46,510 nucleotides of DNA from Perkinsus chesapeaki. Taxonomy: Eukaryota > Perkinsozoa > Perkinsida > Perkinsidae. This document shows positions 1-11,157 of the stretch, piece by piece (within the stretch, counting starts at the first letter, position 1; every line of letters begins with the position of its first letter). The notes below the pieces were generated by a model. That model was given only the letters and a program-made list of their open reading frames with translations, did no database searches and was not told the DNA's origin. The stretch lies in the NCBI GenBank assembly GCA_013115145.1, contig JAAPAO010000253.1, positions 1 through 46,510 on the forward strand, written 5' to 3'. The position numbers and the translations under genes are program-made.

Positions 1-469
1 CCTGGCCGGATTGCCCCCGAAGAGGCGGAAGCCTGTCGATTGCGAATAGCTGTTTGTCAAAGTCGCGCGAAAGAGTCTCCATCACCGTCACCAAATCTGG
101 AATGCCCAGAAGACGCGTCACTGCAGAAGTTACCTATCGGCAACGAGGTGACGAATACCTCTCCCCGCTCAGCCCGACAGCTCGATATTTCAGATAAGCC
201 TCGGATTTTGCTTCATAAACGCTGTAGCGTTCGCGATCAAGCAAATGCTGAGCACGTCGTTCGCTGGGTCGAAGATAATGATACTCGACGTTGACGTTCA
301 TCATGGCAACGGTAACGAGACCGCGTTTTTCGACGATCCAAGAGTACTCACTTTCTCTATTCATCGGTATGGTCCTGATAATTCTACAGGGCAATACGTC
401 ATGCCCGGGTTCTCCACCATGTTCAGAGCCTTGGCTGGGACACTGGTCGACTCAAGAGCCATGAGTTAA
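1..469 (+). CDS. Histone deacetylase core fragment (partial, probably broken)
   Basis: Lysine deacetylases remove acetyl groups from histones and other proteins using a zinc-dependent pocket. From about 203 the frame reads GFCFINAVAFAIKQML and then DVDVHHGNGNETAFF, DDPRVL and SIHRYG, which are the class II deacetylase core blocks; the Asp and His of DVDVHH are the family's zinc ligands. A phase-0 intron at 148-193 would join it to an upstream frame, but that frame has no RPPGHHA-like block. The frame ends at a stop at 467-469, shortly after HRYG. The later blocks (PGTG, the third zinc Asp, the GGY loop) are not found in the next 1.7 kb. The gene therefore starts outside the window and is either truncated or a pseudogene. 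Family is firm; functionality is doubtful. Confidence 0.7.
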
Positions 470-2230
470 AGAGTAGAAAAAGTAGTTGGGTTTAATTGGT
501 TTATATATCATGCACGGGAATCTTTCAACGGTTTCAACAAAGATACTTGTGCGCAGCGCGTATTTGTGCAACAGCGCAAACAGGTAGTCAGATAGGTTCC
601 GAGACTACAGTAGACAGGCAGATAGGCAACAGTAATTTAAAAAAACTCAATATAATTATCTCAAGAAGTTTCAAGTGATACTAATGTAGGGCAGAACATC
701 GTAATTGGCTACAGGCTATTGCCCAAAGCAATGACGGCCTCGCGCCACGCTGGTCTGAGACGGCGCCGAAAGTTCCAAAAGTTCCAAAAGTTCCGGTCAC
801 CTGAGCTCTCACAACCCGAAGGACCTCCCTCGGGCATACTCTGGCATTCATGGGTCATCCAGTGTATTTCGGAGATCATTTTCTAGGATAGCACCTAAGG
901 GTGAATCCTTCAGGTTCCCGGGATGGAGCGACGTTGTATTGCCACCTGTCGTTTTCACACTTGGTGATACATCTGATCCAGTATAATCCTATCATACTGG
1001 CATTCCACATTGGAATTCCGATTTCTTGTTGCCTACTGCAGTTTGGTCCGCTCTCACTGCATAGTGCTTTGGTCATACAAGTGCGTCCACCGCGAAGCCG
1101 CTTCGCGATAGCATCCCGCAGAGTTCGCCGCTAACCCCACAGCCACTGGGAACCAACCAGCCTAACTGCTCAGTGCCGGGCCCAGGTCGACTCTTTAAGT
1201 CAAGCTTACACCTTCAACTGGTACCCTATCCTGCCTACTCTACAGCCACGCTCCGCGAGAATGTGTTATGAATTATATTGTGTGTTCATCATTTTATTTT
1301 GTATCCTTTTGCGTCAGTAGACTGCTATCGGAAGGGGCGTTCATGTTTTGTCCCCGCTGGCTTCAGAGCCAAAGTGCTAATTCTCGTTTCCGATTCCAAT
1401 ACTTCTTCTGCGAGACTGTCCCCGGTTGCGTCTGACAACTACTTTTGTTTTACATATCCTCAACCTAGGCTTAAGCGTACCATAACGCTGACTTCTTAAA
1501 GTATTGCGGATTCCACAATGTGGAACCGACTCACACCGACTGACTCAGGACCTGCAGTGTTGTGCTGAACTAGGCCAGTGCAGTTCTGCGTGGAGAACGC
1601 CGTGAGTGACAGCGGCATGCGCACGGTGCGGTTTTGTAGATGCTTTGCAGGATCTCTTAGTCACATTCTTCGGGGTAAACCGTACAGTATAGCCTATTCT
1701 GTATAGGTATTGAGCTCTCCCGGCAATTGCACGTAGAATGGATAGTTCAACTAAGTCATTTTTGCCGTTCGACTATAAACTCACACACACATAGCTGTAC
1801 TTTGCTTATGTTTGCCTGCTCGCCTGTTGCATGAGCTAAGTTAGTTAAACTAACTCCTCGTTATGCCTGTTCTTTGATATACCACAGTTTACGTGGCAAG
1901 ATCGCTATGGGATGAAATGGATTTCGTCCGTTCAATGGACTAACACCGAGCCGTTTTCTTGCCTTGAAACGGCAGCAATAATGTAACGACGGATGAGCTT
2001 AAAGGGGACAGCCAGTCCCGGATAGGAGAATGGAAAAGTAGCACAGCTTTGGCGGAATGACCACGACACCGAACTACACTGGATTCCTGACGGGATCACT
2101 CCGTGACGGGACGAGCTATCGTGATGAAGTACACAGCCACACTGCACGCATGCTCATGCTTCCGCGCACGCCCCCTACTGGAAACAGTCCGACTTGGGGA
2201 AAGTGTTATTACTGAATATCTTTGGACACC
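470..2230. other. No supported gene; short repeats
   Basis: No open frame here has convincing splice partners or family motifs. It holds three tandem copies of an AGTTCCAAA-like unit near 770-795, a perfect 7-bp hairpin with a 3-nt loop (CGCGAAG-CCG-CTTCGCG, 1091-1107), and one copy of a dispersed repeat (1773-1797). Confidence 0.5.
1773..1797 (+). repeat. Dispersed repeat, copy 1
   Basis: The 25-nt stretch starting CTATAAACTCACACAC matches 40810-40834 with one mismatch. Weaker similarity extends about 30 nt upstream in both copies (ACTAAG followed by a T/C/G-rich stretch). The two copies lie 39 kb apart in unrelated context, so this is probably a remnant of a dispersed element. Confidence 0.5.
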
Positions 2231-2998
2231 ATGCAGCCGACTCTCTCGCCGTGCTCGCCCATGACAGGTGTATTAAGTCCTATTCCTCCGCGGCCTTCGC
2301 GCTTCGATTCTCTGACCAGGTATGTCCCCAAACTCGCTAAACCTGAGACGCCTCCACCGTTTTCAGGTCGGCTGTTGTATTCCCAGTATCCCGTCCACGA
2401 CGAAGCTCCATTCACTTTCCTAGCCCATCAGTTGTCGGTCGACGTCGCAGCTCCCTGATAGGAAGTAAGAATCCGGCTTCACAACACATTCCATTGCTCC
2501 CCTCAGGTACCAAGATGTCTCCCTCATCACCGAGCGTTTCGCAAGTTTTACTTCCGACTCAATCGGCCATACCGATTCCGCCGGCAAGTCCCTACTTCGT
2601 GGTGCGCGCTCGTCGGCCAATCCTACCTTATGTGATCCTTCAGGACTTATCCCAAAACTCATACGTGCCAAGAGGTCACCGCTCATCAGTAACTGGCACG
2701 AACTTCCTGGTGAGCCTCAGCCGCGGGCGTATTGTACTAGTTCTCAGGCTCCATCGCGAGTCGATACGATTTATTCGAGCTCCCCGCCAGCTAGAATCTC
2801 AAGAGTTGTCACACGCATACATAGCCCCCATGGTAGAAGTCCGCCAAAGGAGTTCACGACAACTTACTCTAACACCGGTAACCTTTGAGAAGAATCTCGG
2901 TTATTTCTAATTCAGCCACGGTTACTTCCAATCCGCCATCCCCGGCGGATCCCCCGACATCCTCATCTAAGGCCTATACAATGTTCATTACTCCATGA
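2231..2998 (+). CDS. Hypothetical Ser/Pro-rich protein, four exons
   Basis: Not a recognised family. Four exons join in phase: 2231-2319, 2367-2464, 2515-2877 and 2916-2998, giving about 210 residues. The introns are 47, 50, 50 and 38 bp long in genomic order where present (three in all: 47, 50 and 38 bp), with donors GTATGT, GTAAGA and GTAACC. The protein is rich in Ser, Pro and Arg, with SRPRRSS and GRRRSSL near residue 45, typical of a disordered, possibly phosphorylated protein, and no membrane segment. The start is the first ATG of the frame. Two other frames are also open across exon 3; I preferred this one because it alone continues in phase into exon 4, which ends in a Pro/Ser-rich tail (PPSPADPPTSSS). 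Coding status is likely and function unknown. Confidence 0.5.
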
Positions 2999-4236
2999 TG
3001 TACGTTTTTAAAACATCCAATTACTCAGCATGTATATTGTAACGTTGAGCAGCAATGACCTGCTCTTCGTCGTCTTGCATATATCACAGTGTTTCCCCTA
3101 TTGACTGTCTTGCAGTTAAACAGTTGAAGTAGCATCAGCCCATAGAAGGACCAAAACCCCTCATATTTAGAATCCGCAAAGGGGCCACTAGCAAGGCGTT
3201 CCGTTCCTTCATCGCTGTGCTGGTCTATTAGCCAGCGACCTTTTCATCTGGTGGTATTTACTAAAACCACGCTCAGTGCTAATCAAGGCTCATAGCGCAG
3301 TAACGGGCACATACTAAGTGGAATCGATCCTCTGTCCCGTCGTAGGCGAGGAGAAATGGGCTTCTGTTTCAGCTGTAGAATTGAGTTTAGAAGATCCATT
3401 GAAGAAAGCAGGCGCCGTGCCGTTGTGCGGAAGTTGCGCGGCGACATGATCAGCACAATCCGGTAGCACAGCAATAAACTGAATACCAACTTGAGTGATT
3501 AATTCTGGTCAAGTTTATAGCTGCACTGCATTGTCCTTTGAACGGGACCAGCTTCGAAGGGACCTTCGATCCTTAAGGCGCACTTTCAATTTCGAAGGGC
3601 AACAATCTTTAAAAGCTCCAATGGTCGATTCCTCACTCTCTTTAGGAATGGTACGAGGTGCCGCACTTTAAAGGTTAGAGCTAACAGCACCTCACCACTA
3701 GTACTGAGCTATATAGCCAATACAAGCCATTATATAAGGACCCACTGCGGATATGATTAATATAGTTCATGTGGAGCCACTTCTAACGACTCCTTTTACT
3801 CCATTTGTCGCGACTACAGCTGTCTTATCTCGTCTCGTCTCCACCAGTGTTACCCACACCTTTGCATACCCTCCAGCCCATCCCGTTGGTGGGAAATAGA
3901 TGTGTAGGTAATGTGGCAATGTAAAGCGTCCACTGCGGTGAATGGCATGAACATTTATTCAACGCGTCTGCGCCTGCGCCGTTGGTTTTCGGCGCACGGC
4001 GCCCTGCCTGAAGAAGGAGCCAGGAGGCATCCTCAACTATGGTGTGTTCTATCCCGATTGACCTTCAACTGTGGGCATTCATCGTACAGTTGCAAGAGCT
4101 GGACACTCACAGGTAACCTCACAGTCCTATGGTGCTGAGCGATAAAACAATCGATTGAGTTTGAGGAATTGGTGCCCGGGGCCGAAGGAGCTGGGGTGAC
4201 AGTCTCCGCGCCTTGGTGACACCGAACTCGTCGCCG
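2999..4236. other. No supported gene
   Basis: Short frames on both strands (for example 3283-3489 minus and 3911-4138 plus) lack convincing composition or splice partners. A short CGAAGG-GA-CCTTCG hairpin lies near 3555. Part of this may be the promoter or an upstream exon of the 4237-5001 gene. Confidence 0.4.
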
Positions 4237-5001
4237 ATGAGCCGTCTATCGATTCTCATATTCACTATGGATCTCGACGTGAAAATGGGTCACCTTTCCG
4301 AACTTGGTCCAAGTATTCGTTTCCAAGCGAAGTACGGAGATTCGGAGCATCCGAAGGGAACATGGTACCGTGTTATTATGTCGTTAACTTTGGCATGTAC
4401 GGCAATCTATGGCGCAATCAGGATCGGTTTTTCACTATCGGTCGACAATATAATAGAAGCGTACGTGTGGCAATGGCGGATCGAACTGCGTAACCTTGAA
4501 GTTAGTCCCGACCCTGCTACATTTGGCGGTCTGGTTAATACTACAGCGTGTATCGTTTCTGGTCCAGAAGATTATGTTAATATTTCATTTGTTCTATCGA
4601 TAACCAACAATCCTCCATGGCTGGAAGTTTATATCACTTCAGTGCGGGTCATTGAACCGGACTTGGATGGTATCCAGCTTAGAGCTCGGTCTCCACCATT
4701 TAAGGGCGACGGTGAGGTTCTCGTTCGGCAAGGAATTCAAGCGTATCGTGTGACGAGAGAGAAGTACAGAGAGTCGTGGGCCGTGGCAAACACCGACACA
4801 GACTCCGCTCTATGGCTTGCACTCGATGTTCGGTTCTCAATTTTTGGTTATCAGACAGGGGACTACAGTGCGAGGAGTTATGTTACTGGCGGCTCTGCAC
4901 TACATACTGCCCACTGGGTTGGTAACAGATTATCTGTTAGCAAAAACGACTACTTCTTGCCGCTTCCAGTCCATAGGGTGAAGGGCTGTCTCGCACTGTG
5001 A
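4237..5001 (+). CDS. Single-pass membrane protein with extracytoplasmic beta-rich domain
   Basis: An uninterrupted frame of about 254 residues from the ATG at 4237 (the frame is open to 4213). A short N-terminal region is followed by one hydrophobic segment around residues 48-66 (SLTLACTAIYGAIRIGF), then a long polar region with alternating beta-like stretches such as VNISFVLSITNN and WLEVYITSVRVIE. That is a type II membrane topology with the C-terminal domain outside the cytosol. The Asn-rich beta stretch after the anchor resembles LEA2/NDR1-like folds, but this is only a resemblance and no family is claimed. No intron is needed, unlike most neighbours. An upstream exon cannot be excluded. 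Gaps to the flanking genes hold nothing identifiable. Confidence 0.6.
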   Translation: MSRLSILIFTMDLDVKMGHLSELGPSIRFQAKYGDSEHPKGTWYRVIMSLTLACTAIYGAIRIGFSLSVDNIIEAYVWQWRIELRNLEVSPDPATFGGLVNTTACIVSGPEDYVNISFVLSITNNPPWLEVYITSVRVIEPDLDGIQLRARSPPFKGDGEVLVRQGIQAYRVTREKYRESWAVANTDTDSALWLALDVRFSIFGYQTGDYSARSYVTGGSALHTAHWVGNRLSVSKNDYFLPLPVHRVKGCLAL

Positions 5002-5333
5002 AGATCGTTGTCTTAAGTGTACAATTCTATGTATCATTCATATCCACTATTCGCCAGAATCTGGATTGAGTTGTTAGAGTATTATTAATGGACAACTTGC
5101 TGCCGTTCATCCTACGGAAACCTTTTCCTATATGTGGTCGGAGCGACAAAAATGCCCCTAATTCGGAGTGTAACGGGAATCCTCATCTGAAACAGGTTCC
5201 CGGGGAAGAGCCTGCAACGCATTCTTTCTGGGGATAGTTTGATGTCTTCCTATGATTCACCGACTATTTGTCCTGGATAAGTTGCCCAGTTTTTGGCAAG
5301 TGAACAGCACCGCTCAGGTCCAGCACCCGACTA

Positions 5334-5901
5334 ATGGATGCAGGCGGCCGACGCCGACTCAGCTTCATCAGTTCCACCGTCGGCGGGCGTACCGCCCTGG
5401 TGATGCGCGAGAAGCCAGGAGCCGCCAACTCCAAGATATGCTCATACCACATTCTCCAGACACTATGTCAGAAGTATGAACAAATTGGATGATTCGTGCG
5501 ATTGTCTTATTGTGAACAAGAATCTGCAACCCCAGAAAGTCCAGAAAGTGCTCTCAACGCGCTTCCCCCACCCCCGAAAACCATGTTGCGTGGGCGGGTA
5601 CGAAACAAGTTAGCAAACGGGTGGTGGCTACTTGTCCTCACTTCCTTCTGGTCATTGTTCGCTCTTGCCTTCCGTTCACGCTAGAATGGTTGCGGCTCAT
5701 ACTGGAGCATCTTAGTTACGTTCGGAGGTGAGAAGCCAAGTAGGAGCTCCAACCTTTCCGTAGCGTACTCTTTCCCGCGATGTGCTGCATCCTAGATAAG
5801 GTTGGATGCTTCGTTCACCCCTCAGGTCGGCCCTCCTGTTCTCCCATCTACGTCGCGGATTCTACGAAATGTCTACGCACATCTCCGCAACCGAGACGTG
5901 A
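5334..5901 (+). CDS. Hypothetical protein, three exons
   Basis: Three exons splice in phase: 5334-5473, 5521-5727 and 5826-5901, giving 140 residues. Introns are 47 bp (donor GTATGA) and 98 bp (donor GTGAGA, acceptor CCCCTCAG). The N-terminus is basic (MDAGGRRRLSF), the middle is Ser/Lys/Arg-rich, and around residues 85-105 there is a hydrophobic stretch (HFLLVIVRSCLPFTLEW) that could be a membrane helix. Without splicing, the first frame runs through one TGA into another open stretch; the intron model removes that stop and reaches a proper end, so I prefer it. No family recognised. Confidence 0.45.
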
Positions 5902-6418
5902 TTGCACTTCAGCCCTTAAAGAGTTGGAGCTCCAATCAGTACGTCTCTGAACATTGGTTATTTATTTGATGAAGGGTGCTTCAAAACAATCTTTATGTCC
6001 GGATGGGCCCTTCAAGATTTCTTGGTAGACTTCGCATGCGTCGACGAGTAATCGATTTCCAGAAGTGCACACGGGGCTTTGACACCGCCTCTGCTATCCA
6101 TGTTATCTCCTACAAACACTACGCTTCAGCTCAAAACTTGATGAGAAAGTTCTTGGACCCCCATTGGGCCACGGTATTGGTTTATCATTATACCACACTG
6201 TCCGTGTCCGAAACTCCGACCTCCGCCGGTGACTTCGCCAAGATGTCAATTGTTCTATCTTACTATTGTATAAACTAAACCGCGCTTCATTATCTTGCAG
6301 CACTGTCGGATGTTAAGTTATTTGCACTCTCACTGGTTGGGAATAACTCAACATATCAGATGTTGGTATTAGTGGAGCTCAATGATTAAGTCGATAATAA
6401 AACACACAGCATTGGTTA
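5902..6418. other. Intergenic or unresolved
   Basis: Minus-strand pieces read plausibly as protein (for example VFVGDNMDSRGG at about 6100, faintly like a HAD-phosphatase motif), but an in-frame stop separates them and no splice pair repairs it. Plus-strand 5976-6278 is open but without family features. I call no gene. Confidence 0.3.
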
Positions 6419-7257
6419 TTAAATACTCCTCACTTCTTCTGCCACAGTGCCGTCGTTCTCACCCTCGATTCTCGTCCAGACACCACCGACATTTCCACCT
6501 CGAGACTTCCACACTATCTCTTCAATCAACGGCAAACCGTCCTCCATTTCGGCGACCTCATCAGATGTCAAAGGATACGCAAATGAATACAAACCAGAAC
6601 TGCCCCACTTCACAGATACCTACAAAAAGTTTGAAGATCAATCGTATAACAATATATAATACTTACGCTACTACTTTATACCATTTCAAGATCTAATTTC
6701 TAAAAGCCTGGACCGAATTAATATGGCCCAAAACGCATTAGTTTCTTGGAAATGCTGTATAGTGACGCTACCACAGTGAAATTGAAAGTTCTGAATGATT
6801 TTCCCACAAGGCGAATAACCCACTTCTGATCGCCTGTACATGATAATAATAAATATATTGTCGAAACATCAAACATTATACATTGTCACCATTCACCTTC
6901 AAGTATCTACTTGGGACTCAACACCACCAACGCAAAACAGTACCCCGAAAACCAGGCCAGCGGGAAATGTCATCTCTTCACACCACCCTCCTTACACTCT
7001 TCCCTGCACTCAGCAGCTCGACCACCAATGGCTTTGCAACACCTCGAGCAGCATCAGACTTGGAGTCCATGGAGAAAGAGTCTTCACCTTCGATCAGGTA
7101 ATGCTTGCCCTTCTTATCAACATATGTACCCTACAGCTCGATAACACTGCGAACCCGATATAACCAACCCCACCTGGAGCGAGGCTAGGATAGGCTCAGT
7201 GCTCAACAGTGGTTCTGAACCCGAGCTGGAACGTGTTGTCTCCGTCACTGCGACCTT
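6419..7257 (-). CDS. Hypothetical protein, at least four exons (5' end unresolved)
   Basis: Exons on the minus strand: 7174-7257, about 6998-7130, 6772-6833 and 6419-6619. The first two are joined by a 43-bp intron in phase 0 (donor GTGGGG, acceptor GCTGTAG). The 6998 donor is either GTGTAA or GTAAGG two bases later; only the former keeps phase with the next exon. The C-terminal 67 residues are strongly coding, acidic, and rich in Gly and Trp (SRGGNVGGVW). Upstream stretches are Ser/Thr-rich (VTETTRSSSGSEPLL) and then beta-like (GTYVDKKGKHYLIEGED). More 5' exons probably exist above 7257 (one candidate near 7330-7390). No family recognised. The plus-strand frames here are shadows. Confidence 0.5.
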
Positions 7258-7622
7258 CTGAAAGAGAAATGCCACATTAATAAGATCTTGACAGTAGTTT
7301 GCCGATCCACACCAACTTGGCCCGGGAGGAACACTTTAACTTTGTTTCGGAGATCGCACTGATCGGAGCGGGGAGAACCCACCTTCTGTCAAGGTGTGAA
7401 ATTGCAGCTAGGGGCTTACGAGCAAATAATTTAGAACTAGGAAGTCGGTATTGATATCCACTTGAATGAACTGCTTCCAGCGTCCACTTGGGTACTTACG
7501 GTAGTACGTATAGAGTCTCAGTAATGCCAATTCCCAGCAAACAGTACATTGTTGAACATACAGAGCAAATGAGATTCTACCGAATCGAGGAGATATACCA
7601 AGTCAAAGACCAAATCCAAGTC

Positions 7623-9134
7623 TTATGTCCACTTATTCACCTCCGCATACCAACTCGCAATAATCTTCTCTCCCCTCCGTACCTCATCCCGTGACTTCTT
7701 CTTTTTACCCTTCCCCCCCTCTGGCCCCTTAGTGTACCGTCCTGTACCAATAACAGCACCATAGAGAGCTTCCTCGTCATCAGTGCCTTTTAGGGCGTTC
7801 CTGAAAACATTATATCTTCAAAATGAAGATATTAGTCTTTTCCCAAAGTGCCTTCAAGACATAAATTCGATATTCCAATCTCTTTAATTCGAATACTCTA
7901 ATCAGCGTTCACATGCTACAGGTTTAGTACTTAAATCTGCTTAGTTATTTACACGGATTGGAGGATTGTTAAGTTTTAATATTAGATATATGCATATCCT
8001 CGGCGCGGGCTCAATCCAAAAATGATGTCACGTCACCCCCTCCATCAGTGCGTTCATTGCAATCCTATCCGTCTTCCATCTCACGTCAAGTTCGTCAGTT
8101 GGGGATTTCGGGCTCGCTGGCGATGCCGACGACTACGCACTAACGAAGACTGGGGAATTTTTCCAGGCAAAAAACATTGCAAAATAACAAAGGCACTAAA
8201 AACAGTACCGTGGTTGTAATTTCGATATCAAACTTGAATCTTCCATATTCATTTTGGACGGACCATATCCTGACCGGCTCCCACATTGACACTATACGAG
8301 CATCAAACGCCTACAGGTGACGAATTTGATATCCTACTATTTTGACGAATAGAGATTGTGATTTTTTTGTAATCTAAACTGGCGGCAGATCTGCCGCCTA
8401 ATGCATTGATAGAATAACCGCCAAGCGATAGGATTGTCCGAGATAGTTTCAAACTTGACAGATTGACAATGAAATATATATCGACCAAAAGATTCCCACT
8501 TCCCTTAGCCAATACTACTTCCCCCGCAGAGCCTCCTCTTTCTCTATCTCCCTCGCAATCGCTTCGACCTTAGATCTTTGAGTGTCCGTCAAATTCTTAG
8601 GGACATCAGTAGTGTACAATTTCCAGTCAAAACTGGTCTGAACTCTGAAAAGGAGACAAGTTGCACAACACTCGTCTCCGAGAAAATTAGGTCGAATACC
8701 ACGAAGGGCTACAAGTCATCACAGCCTACAAAACCTCGGCGAGATGACCGTGAAGGGAGTTTTTATCTCACCAATAAACAGTGGGACATGATGTGGTACA
8801 CTCGCCAGTGAGAACAGTTTCAATATCAATACTGCCGAGAATGGGCCATCTAACGGCACCACTACTCTCTACCCGTCACCGGTTACTACCCAAATCGCTC
8901 CTCATTCAGCTTGAACTGATCCCAGTGAAGATTCTCAGTAGCAGAAAAATCCGCATCAGCTTCCTGCAATGAAGATCATCGAATAAGGCTTCGAGGCCAT
9001 GCCGAGGGTATTCCTACAGTGTTATCTTCCAGCCAGGTATTGTCCACACGCTTGAGGGCGTGCTCGTCCAGGTTCTCATCTGAGGAGTCTCCCCGCAGCT
9101 TCGAGAGGATCTCCTTATCGGTTCCTGAGGACAA
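7623..9134 (-). CDS. Ataxin-2/Pbp1-like protein with LsmAD domain (5' incomplete)
   Basis: Ataxin-2 proteins are cytoplasmic RNA-binding proteins of stress granules that act on mRNA stability and translation with poly(A)-binding protein. Minus-strand exons: 9018-9134, 8890-8963, 8519-8644 and 7623-7800. Introns are 54, 245 and 718 bp and all phases agree. Exons 2 and 3 join to WDQFKLNEERFGVQTSFDW followed by LYTT and VEAIAREIEKEE, the signature of the LsmAD domain (W..N...FGV.S.yDe.lYTT...A..IAREIE). The last exon carries DDEEALYGAVIG, like the DEE-x-x-Y-x-x-V motif that follows LsmAD in this family, then a Lys-rich tail; I see no PAM2 motif. If the 718-bp intron is wrong, the protein ends at the TAG at 8515-8517. 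The N-terminal Lsm domain should lie above 9134; I did not find it. The plus strand reads are shadows. Confidence 0.75.
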
Positions 9135-9159
9135 CTGTGATATAGAAAATGGCAAGCGG

Positions 9160-9350
9160 AGGTATAATAGAAAGGAGTATGATAGGAAATATGCTACTAG
9201 TGATACGGAGGAGATATAATAGAAAGGAGTTTGATAGGAACTATGTTACTAGTGATACGGAGGAGATATGATAGAAAGGAGTTTGATAGGAACTATGTTA
9301 CTAGTGATACGGAGGAGGAGATATAATAGAAATGAGTTTGATAGGAAATG
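9160..9350. repeat. Minisatellite, 52-55 bp unit, about 3.6 copies
   Basis: The unit contains TATAATAGAAAGGAG, then TTTGATAGGAACTATG and ACTAGTGATACGGAG. Unit starts fall at 9163, 9215, 9267 and 9322, so two periods are 52 bp and the last is 55 bp (one extra GGA). It lies just upstream of the 9134 exon of the ataxin-2-like gene, inside what should be an intron. On the gene strand each unit carries a pyrimidine tract ending in CACTAG, an acceptor-like sequence. Confidence 0.9.
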
Positions 9351-9916
9351 TACTTGACCCCACACGCGGTTATTACTGAAGACACTTCCCTTAGACTGGC
9401 GGCTGGCCAAACGAACATAGTTGGTAACACTTGACGGCAGCTTCCACCATACTGGTGTCTGAAAAACAATGCACTATGGCGGCAGAGACGTGGATCATCC
9501 ACGGTGGATGATATTATATACCATTGGCAAGTAAGGAGCGATAAACCAGTGATGACGTACACCGTAATAAACAATAACAGCCAAGAATGATATATAAAGT
9601 TAAAAGTATGTTGTTGAATTATTACACGCAGATGATTAATATAATAAAACGTATAATTATTATAAGAATCTAAGAGTAAGAAGTTGGCATGTAGTGTCCT
9701 AATACGGTTATTCGTAATAGCAGTTATAGTAGTATCATTCTCGATCAGTGTACTAGCCGGACTCAGTTACTCAGTCCCGCGAGTTTGGCGGCCCTGAGCG
9801 CTGCCTCAAAGGCCGGGCCGCGACCATGATGACTGGAAGGAGAAGAAGGTAGTATCATTCCTACTCGAGCCGAATGGGGGAAACCTGATTTTTTCCCTCC
9901 TCGACCTTCGGACCAC

Positions 9917-10590
9917 TCAAAAGTAAAAAATGGCCAACTGATCATCAGCCGAAACAGAGACAGCAAAGAGGCGGAGTTTTTGCACAGCCGTTTCCACTGC
10001 ATTTGATGAATCAACATCAGCTTAATAAATAAATAGGAATGAGGTTAGTATAATGATAAGGTGATGATAGTAATAACCTAGTGCTTGGTAAAATATTATA
10101 TTATTAACAATGGGGCCAATTTCATCCGATAGATATTAATTATTATGATCATCAATGCATCACATGATCTTATAACATCCCCCACTGTGGGGCTTGATAC
10201 CCCGCTCACCTTCCTTGGACTCGCTATATACACGTTGACATAGTTGCTCCGCGAACTTGGTAACAAATACCACTTCCTTCGACCTTCGATTTCGGCAAGG
10301 TCCTAAACACATTGAAAACATCTCCCTCTGCAATCTTATAATATCTTTGATGAACCCTTCGCCGTAAATAGGCTATTCAACATTACACCGCAGATTGGCT
10401 AATATGAAGCTTTAAATGCCACTAAGATTCCCGAAACTTCCGATAAGGGAAATAGAAATGCCACAGGCATCGAGTGGCGGAATCAACAGATGCAGATCGG
10501 GCTCCAAATTGGCCGTGTTGTGATACAAAACGAGCTCAAGTATACATTGCCAATACCAAAATGACTACGGCAAAATCTAGCACCCCCATT
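9917..10590 (-). CDS. Hypothetical helical protein, at least two exons
   Basis: The clear part is two minus-strand exons, 10210-10372 and 9917-10020, joined in phase 1 across an intron of 189 bp (donor GTGAGC, acceptor ATTAAG). They give a helical sequence with RLQREMF, VVFVTKFAEQLCQRVYSE and ETAVQKLRLFAVSVSADDQ, ending FYF. An additional minus-strand frame at about 10425-10590 (HLLIPPLDACGISISLIGSF) is probably an earlier exon with a hydrophobic stretch, but the junction is not resolved. No family recognised; the ordinary codon use and phase match argue for a real gene. Confidence 0.45.
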
Positions 10591-10599
10591 CCCAAGCCT

Positions 10600-11003
10600 T
10601 CTAACTTACGTTCATTTTTATAAATCTCATCGCCGTCGACCCAGAATTGACTTCCCGGTTATTTTCCGGCTTAATCGCTAATTGACTGCTGTGACTATCA
10701 GACTGCCTCTCCCAACAGAACGAGGACAACCCCTGCTTCGCGCGCCACGAAACTCGCCCGTTGGAAAATTCGGAACCTGTTTCGGAGGTCGAGTTGGTAA
10801 GATATCTTCATTACTATCCAGAATGTATCTCCCCGAGCTACCCCAATATATTGTACCTGATCAAAGATCTCAAGGTAAATAATAACTTCGCCGCGGAGAA
10901 GTCTATCGGACTTCCTTCCATTACCGTACACAATTTCACCGTGGCATCGTCTCCTCCGCCAGGAAGGAGCGGTAGATGCATTTTTGATGTCCGAAACAGG
11001 TGA
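10600..11003. other. Coding potential on both strands, unresolved
   Basis: On the plus strand 10718-11003 reads as a natural protein (CISPSYPNILYLIKDLK, SITVHNFTVASSPPPG) ending at a CAG/GTGAGG donor. On the minus strand the same bases give an open frame (GEVIIYLEIFDQ, with a 43-bp candidate intron) leading to ILPTRPPKQVPNFPTGEF. I cannot decide between the two from composition alone. Confidence 0.35.
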
Positions 11004-11046
11004 GGTTCCCTTCTAGTCTAATAACATTTTCTATTAAATTTCCCCC

Positions 11047-11157
11047 TTAAGAACACTTCCCTGTGTTCCCCTTATTACCGTCTTTATGCTGCAATAGCTT
11101 ATCATATGTCCGTAGAGGTACACCATCCTTGGAGACATGAACAGTGCTGCCTTGAAC
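11047..11157 (-). CDS. C-terminal exon of a hypothetical protein
   Basis: After a good acceptor (GTTTTTCAG) the minus strand reads VQGSTVHVSKDGVPLRTYDK and then a short Lys/Gly-rich tail ending in a stop at 11047-11049. Composition and codon use look coding. The upstream exon must lie between here and 11422 and was not identified. The opposite strand is also open over this stretch but gives an unlikely His/Trp/Cys-rich product. Confidence 0.3.
   Translation of the reverse strand, partial: VQGSTVHVSKDGVPLRTYDKLLQHKDGNKGNTGKCS

Noticed and set aside
5334-5684. In-frame TGA (5488-5490) between two coding-looking stretches, suggesting readthrough or selenocysteine
   Set aside because: A 47-bp intron with GTATGA donor removes the stop and leads in phase to a further exon and a proper end.
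10698-10931. A single confident gene call at 10.6-11.0 kb
   Set aside because: Both strands read as plausible protein with splice sites; composition does not decide.
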